Below, one piece after another: positions 32,758-42,999 of a DNA stretch of 64,000 nt. The translations under genes and the position numbers were made by a program. Source of the stretch: Phanerochaete sordida (Eukaryota; Basidiomycota; Agaricomycetes; Polyporales; Phanerochaetaceae); contig BPQB01000061.1 in the NCBI GenBank assembly GCA_019973155.2, positions 1 through 64,000 of the forward strand, written 5' to 3'. The notes beneath the pieces were generated by a model that worked only from the letters and a program-made list of their open reading frames with translations, was not told the origin of the DNA and made no database searches. Position 1 is the stretch's first letter; every line of letters begins with the position of its first letter.

Positions 32758-35584
32758 ATGGCGACAGAGTACCAGACGCAGCTCGACCACACCGGCCGAC
32801 AACCACACCCGTACCTGCACGAGCCCGTGCTATACATCTCGGGCCTCCCGCCACATGTGACAGACCAGGCCCTCGCCACCGCTTTCGTCTCCTGTGCACC
32901 CTTCAGGCCAAACATCCCGCGCGATGGCAGCAACAGGCCGGTCTCGGGCACGATTGAGTTCAAGTACATCGAGAAGGGTGCGTCGTCGCCGCCCGTCATC
33001 GCGCAGGCGTGCTCATTGTGACGGTGCCCTGCAGCCGAGAAAGCGTTGGCCACGCTTCAGGGCAGACCGATACCGCTGCTCCAGCCTCCCGTCCAGCTCA
33101 TCCTCTCGCCGTACCCGTCCACGACGCCGCCCACGCCGCTCCCGCCGCCGTCTGCCCAGCCGCGCCTCGTGAAGCACCTGCCGCCGGGCTACACCGAATC
33201 GCAGCTGTACGATCTCTTCCGGCCGTTCGGCGCGCTCTCGTCCGTGCGGACGCAGGTAGGCTTCGGGAAGGACACGGGCCTCGTCGAGTTCTGGAGGGAG
33301 GAAGACGCCAGGGACGCCGAGGAGGCCATGCACTGCGCGGACGTCGAGGGGCAGAACATCGCTGTGCAGATCTACATGCCGAAGAAGGCTGGCGCGACCA
33401 TGTCCGAGTTCAATGTCGCTGCTCCGACGTTCGTGCCACAGGGCATGATCATGCCATATCCACAGCTCCCTCAGGTGCGTCGCAAGGTCTGGTGATGGTG
33501 AAATTCCGCGATTGGACTAAGCTGGACGTAGTATGCGCCGCCGCCACGATCTCCCTACCAGCCTCCACGAAGCCCACTGCCGTTAGTGCACGGTCCTGGC
33601 CAGCAAGTGCAGTTCGCGCCGCTTGCAGGCCCTGGTGCCAGTCACAGCGGATTGATCGATCCTTGCAATCTCTTCATCAAAGCAAGTCGCATTTCGACTT
33701 CTCTGTCCACCATGCATGCTGAACTCTTCGTAGAATCTTGACACATCCATCGACTCCAATGGTCTCTTCTCCCACTTCCGTCAGGTAAGCACCTTCCTAA
33801 GGCGCTCGCACGCACGTCATATGCTGACCAGGTTCTGCAGTTCGGACAAATCGTCAGGTACGCTCTCATGTATCCGAGTGCTTACCGGGGCTAACGAGGA
33901 TCAGTGCGCGGGTAATGCGTAACGAGGGCGGCGACAGCAGAGGTTTCGGTTTCGTGTCGTACCAGTCACCAGACCAAGGTACGTAGATAACTCTATGGTG
34001 CAGGGTTGGCCTAAGTTTCTCACCGTCGCTCATAGCCTCGCACGCGATGCATTCAATGAACGGCGTCGTGCTCGGCACGAAGCAGCTCGTCGTTCGCTTG
34101 CATGAGCCGAAGCAGCTTCGGCAAGAGAAGCTCGCGGCGCGCTTTGGCGGGCACAATAACCACCCGAGAAGCCACAGTGGCGCCACTAGCCCTGCTGCCA
34201 GCGAGGCTGGCGATACCTTCTCGAATTGGCCCAGCCCCAGCCACCGGTCCATGGCCCTCGGGTCCCCAGTCATGGGCCACGACAGACCAGATCGTGCTCG
34301 TAGGGGCTCAGGAAGCTATTACCAGGTGGGACAACGCCTCAGAACGTGTGTCACTCTGATGCTCAACATTGTCATTCAAGGCTGCTCTCGCAGGCACGCT
34401 CAACCTGCCCATGCGCTACGACGATCTCGCTGCACTCTCGCCTGTTGTGCGGAAAGAAGTTATCTCAGGCGAACTGGTCAGGCGAATCAAATCCATGGAT
34501 ACGGTCCCTTCAGAGGACCTTGATCAGATTGTCGACAGCATTTCCGCGCTTTCACTCAGTGATGTCCTGACCGCGATTCAGGATCCTGAGAGGCTCGCTG
34601 AACGCGTGCAGCACGCGACCACACAGCTCAACATTCCCAAGTCGTCACCAACCAAGCCACCCTCGCCTTCAGCGTCCCAAGATTCTCGGCAGGCAGATGC
34701 ACTCAACGCGCCCGCATCTGCACCAGATCACCCATCGACGCCAATCTCTATGCAAGCTTCCCTTTCCACCCCGCCACGAACAGAGTCACCTTCAGGCTCT
34801 GTGCCCCCCACATCCGAGAAGGAACGGATGGCCGCTGCCGTCGCGAAGCTCGAGTCTGCGCAAGTAGCGGAGCTGACGGAGCTCATCATGAGCCTGCCGA
34901 AGCGCGAGCGCGCGATGTGCCTGTTCAACGTCGAGGTGCTCCGTGCCAAGATCGCGGACGCGAAGATGGTGCTCGAGAGCGACGACGGCGAGGAGCCCGC
35001 GAAGCCCGAGCCCGCGACGCCGCAGGCGAAGCGCATCGCGCCCTCGACCGAGGGCTCGCCCCAGACGCCGGACCTGTCCTCGCGCGGCGCGTCCGCCGCA
35101 GCATCGCCTGCGCCCACGACCCCGAGCGCCGCGGGCACGTACACCGTCGCGAGTCTCGCGCGCATGCCGGCCGCAGAGATCATCCGGCTCACGCACGCGC
35201 CGCCGGCAGACTTCCCGCTGCAGAAGCCAGACCCGCTCGTCGTGAAGGCCACGAACGAGTTCATCGACGGCCTGCGCGACAAGCCCGTCCAGGCGCAGAA
35301 GCAGGCGCTCGGCGACAAGCTGTGAGTGTCGAGGCTTCGGAAGCTTATTCGTGCTTGAGCTCACAACTTTATGTAGTTGGCGTGTTGTCAAGGCGTTCGG
35401 CGTCAAGGGTGCTGTGAGTATAGGTTCATGATTGCCCTTCGCTTGGCATGCTGACGTTGTGCTCTAGCCCAAGCTCACTATCACCCTGCTTGATCAAGAA
35501 GACCTGCGGGCCCTTGCACACTTGATGAACAGCTACCCACAGGTCCTGAAGGAGAAGACGCTCTTCATACAAGCTGCCAAGTAG
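32758..35584 (+). CDS. Rrm4-like RNA-binding protein: three RRMs plus MLLE/PABC-like C-terminal modules
   Basis: Resembles Ustilago maydis Rrm4, the RNA-binding protein that rides on early endosomes and transports mRNA along microtubules. Ten exons (32758-32977, 33035-33474, 33532-33681, 33734-33784, 33841-33857, 33905-33978, 34036-34325, 34381-35321, 35377-35413, 35468-35584) give 778 residues. RRM1 starts about residue 22 (VLYISGLPPHVTDQAL), RRM2 about 116 (RLVKHLPPGYTESQLYDLF), RRM3 about 265 (NLFIKNLDTSIDSNGLFSHF, GFGFVSY). RRM3 is followed by LRQEKLAARFGG. From about 415 comes an MLLE-like block (LSPVVRKEVISGELVRRI), a second helical block (MAAAVAKLESAQVAELTELI), then a C-terminal module with LWRVVKAFGVKGAPKLTITL and DLRALAHLMNSYPQVLKEK. 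Intron 3 uses a GC-AG pair; exon 5 is 17 nt. Domain reading is direct; endosomal function is inference. Confidence 0.85.
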
Positions 35585-36552
35585 TCTGCGACTGCGGATC
35601 GACAGAGTTTCGTCCATTCAACGCCTCCGCTACACTCTTCTAATGTCTTCAGCCTCAATCCCCTTTCACCCTTCGCGGTTTTGGTCCCATTCATCCTGAA
35701 GGAACGCAATTCTTCAGCCCAACTCTCGTTCTCCCCGTCCTTTCTGTCGCACACTCTATCTTACTCTTCCTTTCACCACTGCTACACGGTCTCGACCCAT
35801 TTCTTCTGCAACACAGTTACAGCGGTCACGTTGGAGGGATATAGTCTCTGTTCATTTGCTCTACAATCTTTGCTGCCTCCCGTTTCACACTCCAACGCTT
35901 TGCACTCACTTGTTACGACCCCTTTGACGATTATACAGCCCACTTTCAGAGCCCGTGCTTTGTAGACGAGGGAAGATACCTACCGTACTCGGCTGCCGTT
36001 TAGTAGTTTCGAGTCGCAGATGCGCAATCTGGCGACTTCTTGAATGCCACTTCGTGTTCCATGTGTCCCAGCTGCACGCATCGCGCCACCCCCGCACTCT
36101 GCTCGCCGTGCCCTCGGCGAGGAACGTCAAGGGACGTCGAGGGCGGGGGGCAGAATGGATGAGCCTCGGCCGAGAGCGCTTGGGAGCGCATCATTGCCGC
36201 GTAAAAATATGGGAGGCCAATCGAACGATAGTGTGATTCCCGAAAGGGAATTTTGTGACGAGGTCACTTCCCACCTTTAAAATGTCGGAATCGTGCGACT
36301 CCCAGCCCAGCTCCCCTCCCTCTCTTCCTTCTCCTGTTCCCCCGTTGCACACTGTGAGTACCGCGTCCAAGCCTAAGCTTTCTCTGTGATGCAAAACCTG
36401 TGTCTGCAAAACACTACTCGACGTGCTTCGGCACACTGGGTTGGAATTCCTTCGGGAGCCATTCAAGTCTCTGAACTTTTTTTGATTCGCGTGCCAGCGT
36501 GTCAACACGTCCGCTGACCACCCTCCTCTCCAGCTCTAGTTTGACTGTCGCA
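35585..36552. other. Promoter region of ERG6
   Basis: About 970 bp between two plus-strand genes. Sequence after 35.6 kb is AT-richer and pyrimidine-rich. It contains the terminator of the RRM gene and the sterol methyltransferase promoter. No gene seen. Confidence 0.5.
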
Positions 36553-37775
36553 ATGGCTCCCGCTGCCACCGAGAAGACTGTTACCGAGGATGGTCGTCAC
36601 CAGAGCCGGATGGAGAACTACACCAAGTTCTGGCAGAACGACATGGCCAAGGAGAAGGAGGTGGACACGGACAACCGTCTGAGCAGCTACACAGAGGTCG
36701 TCAACGGTGCGCCCCCATACTTTTTTTTTCTGCCCCTGGACGCGTCCTGACGCGGAGCGCCAGGCTACTACGATGCCGCGACGCTCCTGTACGAGTACGC
36801 GTGGGCGGGCTCGTTCCACTTCTCACGCTTCTACAAGGGCGAGTCCTTCGCGGCCTCGCTCGCGCGCCACGAGCACTACCTCGCCGCGCAAATGCAGCTC
36901 AAGCCCGGCATGCGCGTGCTCGACGTCGGCTGCGGTGTCGGCGGGCCCGCACGCGAGATCGCGCGCTTCGCGGACGTGCAGATCGTCGGCCTCAACAACA
37001 ACGACTACCAGATCACCCGTGCGCGCAAGCACACCAAGTACGCCGGCCTCGAGGAGCAGGTGTCGTTCGTCAAGGGCGACTTCATGAAGCTGTCGGAGCA
37101 GTTTGGCGAGAACTCGTTCGACGCTGGTACGTCCCATGGTGTGACCCTCGTGTTCCTAAGCTCACCCTACTCCAGTGTACGCCATTGAGGCGACCGTCCA
37201 CGCGCCATCATGGGAGGGTGTCTACTCCGAGATCAAGAAGGTCCTCAAGCCCGGAGGAATCTTCGGTGTCTACGAGTGGTGCATGACCGACAAGTGGGAC
37301 CCCTCGATCCCCGAGCACAAGCACCTCGCGCACCAGATCGAGATCGGCAACGGCATCCCCGAGATGCGGCCCATCGCCAAGGCCCGCGAGGCGCTCGTCA
37401 ACGTCGGCTTCGAGATCCTGCACGAGGAGGACCTCGCGGAGCGGCCGGACGAGGTGCCGTGGTACTACCCCCTTGAGGGCGACGTGTTCAAGGCGCAGAC
37501 CCTCTGGGACGTCTTCACCTGCTGGCGGACGAGCTCGAGCGGCAAGTTCGTCTCGCACCATGGCCTCAGGCTCCTCGAGCTCGTCGGCGCCGTGCCCAAG
37601 GGCACCTGGGACGTCTGCGAGACGCTTAAAATCGCGGGTGACGCTCTGGTCAAGACTGGCCAGCAGAAGGTGCGTTCGAGAGTCGCCATTGCTTGGACGT
37701 TTTACTGACCACTCGTCGGTGCAGATCTTCACACCTATGTACCTTGTGATCAGCAAGAAGCCTCTGGAGGCATGA
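36553..37775 (+). CDS. ERG6: Sterol 24-C-methyltransferase
   Basis: Adds a methyl group from S-adenosylmethionine to C-24 of the sterol side chain in ergosterol synthesis, at the ER and lipid droplets. Four exons, 36553-36706, 36764-37126, 37176-37669 and 37725-37775, give 353 residues, the usual length. The sterol-binding region I is conserved ([18 protein letters not shown]). SAM motif I reads [16 protein letters not shown] at about residues 103-118, followed by [13 protein letters not shown]. The active-site region [19 protein letters not shown] and [18 protein letters not shown] are intact. The C-terminus ends in [15 protein letters not shown]. The next gene downstream is the CYP505 fusion in the same orientation, 0.8 kb away. 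Confidence 0.97.
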
Positions 37776-38582
37776 GCTGCTATGTTGTATTTTGGACCAT
37801 CTACTACGTTGCTTTCGGGATTATACTCTAGAATATAGATACCCTCGTAATATACCTCGGGCTTAGACAAGTTGGAATACATGTCTCGCTGCTGTACACC
37901 TTGGCCTGATTGTCACGAATCATAACCCAGGTTGTCTGGTAGATCCTCTTGATGTATCTGCTGCGTGTCCTAGGCTGATGTGACTTTTGTTCAATAGCTC
38001 GCTATCGCAAGCTGCGCATCTGTCGCATCCAAGCATGTACATGACGGTTGCGCTCTCGAGTCTCGAACGTCGTTGCCGTCGTTGTCATCTCACGTTGACA
38101 CACGCTCCTCGCCGACCGAAGATGGCCAGCGCAGATGGCTCGTGCTTTTGAAAGCGCAGCTTACGATGGCAGGCCAGTGCGCGTCGTTGCAGTCCTGCTC
38201 GCCGAGCTGACCCTCCACGTTTCGCTCGTAAAGGTTTTGCACCGGCTCGGGGACTTGGCTTGCCGGTTCGAGGTGCAAAGCGCCGCGCGCCATCACCGGC
38301 GGGAGGCCCACCGACCCAAAATTTGGGTGCGGGTGCCGTGGCGACTGGCGTTGCCCTGCGCGTTATCCAGCGTCCCTCGCGGGCCACGCGTGCGTCCCCG
38401 AGACGGCCCAGGGCCAGAAACCCGGGATATCAAATCTGCAGCGTCCCCTCGGCGGGATGATGACGACCTCGAGGCGCGGTGCACGCCAGGGAACCGCCCT
38501 GCCTGATGTACGCCGTGGCGTCGCGAGCATTTAAGATCGCGCGTTGCTTGCCCTGTAATCCCCCTCATCCTACCTATTCGCC
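37776..38582. other. Intergenic region upstream of CYP505
   Basis: About 800 bp. The first part is AT-richer terminator sequence of ERG6, the rest GC-rich promoter. A TTTAAGA motif at about 38529 could act as a weak TATA box. No gene seen. Confidence 0.5.
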
Positions 38583-41500
38583 ATGACGTCCTCCATTCCG
38601 ACGCCGCCGTCCATCCCGTTCCTCGGCCATGCCGCGTCCATCGAGCGCGAGGTCCCCTTGCGCTCCTTCCGTCTGCTCAGCGAGCAGTACGGCGAGATCT
38701 ACGAGCTGAATATCCTCGGTGAGTCGCGTAGACGCGTCGTTCGTGGCATGCGACGCGAACTGAGCCCGCCGCAGGACGCAAGCTGTTCGTCATCAGCTCA
38801 GCTCAGCTAATGAACGACGTTTCCGACGACAAGAAGTTCTACAAGAACATGAGTGGGCCATTGCTCCTCGTGCGCAACGGCGTCGGCGACGGCTTGTTCA
38901 CTGTAAGCGTTGCTGTGCACAACATTCCGTGCCTGAGCTCGTCTGACGTCTCGTGTGACCTTAGGCGTACAACGAGGAGCCAAACTGGGGCATCGCACGT
39001 AGGTCGCCTTAGAAGCTTCAGCGACACCCGTTACATGACTCGCTGTGCAGACCGGCTGCTCATGCCCGCCTTTGGCACCGCCTCGATCCGCGACATGTTC
39101 CCAGACATGCTCGACCTCGCCTCGCAGCTGACCCTCAAGTGGGAGCGGTGAGTTCCCGCGCCGCCGCCGCCGATTTGCAAATGCTCAGCCTCCGACCAGG
39201 TTCGGCCCCAAGCACCGCATCGACCCTGCAGAGGACTTCACGCGCCTGACGTTCGACACCATCGCGCTCTGCGCGATGTCGTATCGGTAGGTGCATGACC
39301 CTGCGCGCATGCCCTACTGCTGATCGCGCGCGACTGCCGTCAGGCTGAACTCGTTCTACCGGGAGGGCAGCCATCCGTTCATCCAGAGCATGGCGGACTT
39401 CCTGGTGGAGTGCAATCTCCGCGCGAACCGCCCGGGGCTCCTCACTTCCATCATGGTACAGACGAATGCCAAGTATGAGGAGGACATCAAGACGATGACG
39501 GAGCTTGCAGATGAGAGTTAGTCGCCGTCACCGCCTTGATATGGATGGTTCCGCTGATTGTGCTACAGTAATCGCGGAGAGGAGACGTAATCCGACCGAC
39601 AAAAAGGACCTCTTGAACATCATGCTGTTCTCGAAAGATCCGAAGACTGGCGAGAGCCTGTCGGATATCAACATTCGAAACAACGTAAGAATGCCTCTGT
39701 TTTGTATTTCGCGGCTGCGTTCACTAACTGGCAGCCACTGTGATAGCTCCTGACATTTTTAATTGCGGGTACGTATGATGGAGGTCGCTCTTATCTGCAC
39801 CTCTCTAACAATCACCCACAGGCCACGAGACTACTTCTGGCCTGCTGACGTTTGCTCTCTACTACCTAATTAAGAGCCCGGAGGCTATGCGGAAGGCGCA
39901 CGAAGAAGTTGACGAGATCCTTGGCGACCAGCAGATCCAGCTCACCGATATCAGTAAATTGAAATATATCGACGGTAAGCTGGCCATCTATCCGTCACGA
40001 TGCCGTCGATTTGACCTGTGTGATGTAGCCATCCTTCGCGAGACCATGCGTCTCAGCCCTACTGCACCTATGCGAACCGTTCGACCGTTCGAGGACATCA
40101 CTATTGGCGACGGGAAATATTTCGTTCCCAAGGACTACACTGTGGTCATCAACACTATCGTGGCGCAACGTGATCCCGCTGTATGGGGCGAAGATGTAAA
40201 GTTCTCGCGCTCGCCTAAGATTTGACATTGCTGACTGCCTGATTTCAGTCAGACAAGTTCCGTCCTGAGCGCATGCTGGACGGGAAATTCGAAGCACTCC
40301 CAGTAGGCATCCTCTTCCCTCTTACATACTTCTTCTCTTAATCATAATCTTGCCATAGCCAAATTCATGGCAGCCATTCGGCTTCGGCATGCGCGCGTGC
40401 ATCGGCCGCCCATTCGCCTGGCAAGAGGCCATCATCGCGCTCGCCGCGCTGCTGCAGAAGTTCGAGTTCGTTCTGGACGACCCGTCGTACGAGCTCGAGC
40501 TCAAGCAGTCGCTGACCATCAAGCCCGCACACTTCTACGTGCACGCGCTCCCGCGCGAGGGCAAGCCGTCGCTGCTCGCCACGCCATCCGCCGCGACCTT
40601 CAGCACGCACGCGCGGGAGACAACCACGGCGAGTCTGCCGGCAGAGCCCGGCACCGAGGTGAAGCAGCCGATGTATGTGCTGTACGGCTCGAACACGGGT
40701 ACATCAGAGAGTTTTGCGCAGCGCATCGCGAACGGCGCTGCCGCGCACGGCACGTGTTCCTCTTCTTCTCACCGCCCGTCTCGCTGACCCGTCTGCATAG
40801 GCTTCCGCGCAACGCTCGGCACGCTCGACTCCGTCGCGGACCACCTCCCGACGGACGGCCCGCTCGTGGTCGTGTGTGCGTCCTTCGAGGGCGAACCCGC
40901 GGACAACGCCGCGCACTTCGTCGAGCGCCTCACCAGCCTGCAGGGGGACGCGCTGCCGGACGTTAGATTTGCAGTCTTTGGGTGCGGGCACCACGACTGG
41001 GTGCGCACATACCAGCGCGTGCCGACGCTCGTCGACGCGACGCTCGCGGAGCGCGGCGCGCGCCGCTTGCTGCCCCGCGGCGAGGGCGATGCCGGCGGTG
41101 CCGAGTTCTTCGAGGCGTTCGAGGCGTGGGAGGCCAGGCTTTGGGAGGTGCTGCCCGAGGTGCGTCTGGCTGTGATATGCATAACGTGCGGCGACTGATG
41201 AGCGGTGCAGGAGTACAACACCGTGGTCACGCGCGACCCCTCAGCTGGCTTGAAGGTCGAGACCGTCGGAGAGACCACCGCGCGGGCTTCCGCCCTCCGG
41301 CAGCACGACGCTGCGCTTGGCACGGTCGTCGAGAACCGGGTTTTGACTGCACCAGGTGCACCGGAGAAGAGGCACATTGGTAAGTCTTGCGTCTTTCCTA
41401 CCACACCTCTTCTGTCGCGCAACAGCTCATGCGTCGTCCATAGAGTTCGAGCTTCCGCAAGGAATGACCAGCCGCGCTGGTGACTACCTGGCCATGTAAG

Positions 41501-42690
41501 CCCAAGCTCACCATCTTGAGCGAACGTGCTCTCATTGCAGTGTCCAGTCTACCATCGAACCCGCCGCGAGACGTTCGACGGGTGCTTGCTCATTTTGGCA
41601 TGCTTCCGGAGCAGCAAGTTGTCCTGTCGTCATCCGGACCATCGTCGCTGCCCACTGGAAAGCCCATCTCCGCATTCGACCTGCTCTCCGGATATGTTGA
41701 ACTCTCTCAGCCAGCAACGGCTCGCGACGTCCGTGCACTGCTGGCTTGCGACAGCCCAGATACCACCAAGCATGCGCTTAATGCACTGCTCGAGTCGTAC
41801 CACGAGGAGGTCCTCAGTCGTCGACTCAGTATCCTGGACCTTCTCGAGCAACACCCGGACATCAAGCTATCGTTCGCGGCATACCTCGCACTCCTTCCTT
41901 CCATGCGCATCCGGCAGTACTCAATCTCGTCTTCGCCACTGTGGAATGCGCAACGCGTGACACTGACCGTGAGCGTGCTCGCCGCGCCCGCGCTATCGGG
42001 ACACACAGAGCCTTTCCTCGGCGTCGCGTCGACGTTCCTCGCGGGCCTGCGCGCGGGAGACCGCGTGCAGCTCGCCGTGCGCGCGTCGAACGCGGCGTTC
42101 CACCTGCCACCGGACCCGCGCACGCCGCTCGTGCTCTTCGCGGCGGGCTCGGGCCTCGCGCCCATGCGCGGCTTCCTGCAGGAGCGCGCGCTCCAGAAGA
42201 AGGCCGGCCGCGAAGTTGGCAGAGCCGTCCTCTTCTTCGGGTGCCGGCGTCCCGACGAGGACTATCTCTACGCGGACTCGGACCTCAAAGAGTGGGAGGA
42301 GCTCGCCGTCGTCGAGCTCCGGCCTGCATTCTCCCGCGCACCTAAGAAGTCGGAAGGGTGCAGATACGTGCAAGAGTATGTTTCAGCTACGAGGGTCTGC
42401 CATGCAACGCCTGACGAAATTTTTGACAGCCGTGTCTGGCACGATCGGAGAGCGCTCGACGGCCTGTACGAGGCGGGGGCTAAGGTAAGCTACATTTGTC
42501 TCTGATTCGCCGGCAGCGTTCTGACGTCGGCTGGAAGTGGTTCGTTTGCGGCTCTGGGAAGGTTGCGCGCGGCGTGAAAGATACTTTGACGGCCATGATC
42601 AAAGAGACAAGAGGGTACAGTGACGAGGAAGCAGCGGCCGCTTTCGAGCGTGCGACGGTGGGCCGCTTCGCGACTGATATCTTCGAGTAA
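38583..42690 (+). CDS. CYP505: Self-sufficient fatty-acid hydroxylase: cytochrome P450 fused to NADPH-P450 reductase (CYP505 family)
   Basis: Like Fusarium P450foxy and bacterial P450BM3, it hydroxylates fatty acids near the omega end using NADPH, with electrons passing from FAD to FMN to heme in one chain. Eighteen exons between 38583 and 42690 keep frame and give 1057 residues, the family length. P450 part: I-helix AGHETTSG (about 264-271), ExxR motif ETMR (320-323), heme loop PFGFGMRACIGRPFAW with the thiolate Cys at about 403. Reductase part: FMN domain from about 492 (MYVLYGSNTGTSESFA, VVCASFEGEPADN, FAVFGCGHHDW), FAD motif RQYSISSS, NADPH motifs FAAGSGLAPMRGFLQER and FVCGSGKVARGV. No signal anchor is present, so the enzyme should be cytosolic or peripherally attached. 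One junction (40749/40801) needs a GC-AG intron or a weak alternative donor. Confidence 0.95.
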
Positions 42691-42999
42691 ATAAGACTTC
42701 CCGGCACTAATTCTAACTCACGTACTCTTCAAATGTAATTCGCTGCATGTTGCGAACACGAACAAAACGGTGTGAACCAGGTTTGCCCGAGGTATTGCGT
42801 CCGAGATCCAGATCTTAGCATGGCGGAGCAATCGCTTTCGGGCGAAGCGACAGACGCGTGGTCCGGGACGGCGGACCGGTTTCATACCTCATAGATCGCT
42901 GGTGACGGCGCTGCGTATCGCACTCATCACAATCCACCATCCCACACTCCGCCGATCTCTGCTTCCACAGCTTCGGTTCACCATCTAGTACACTGGGCC
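42691..42999. other. Spacer between CYP505 and AIP1
   Basis: 309 bp, both neighbours on the plus strand. It holds terminator and promoter sequence; no gene. Confidence 0.5.
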
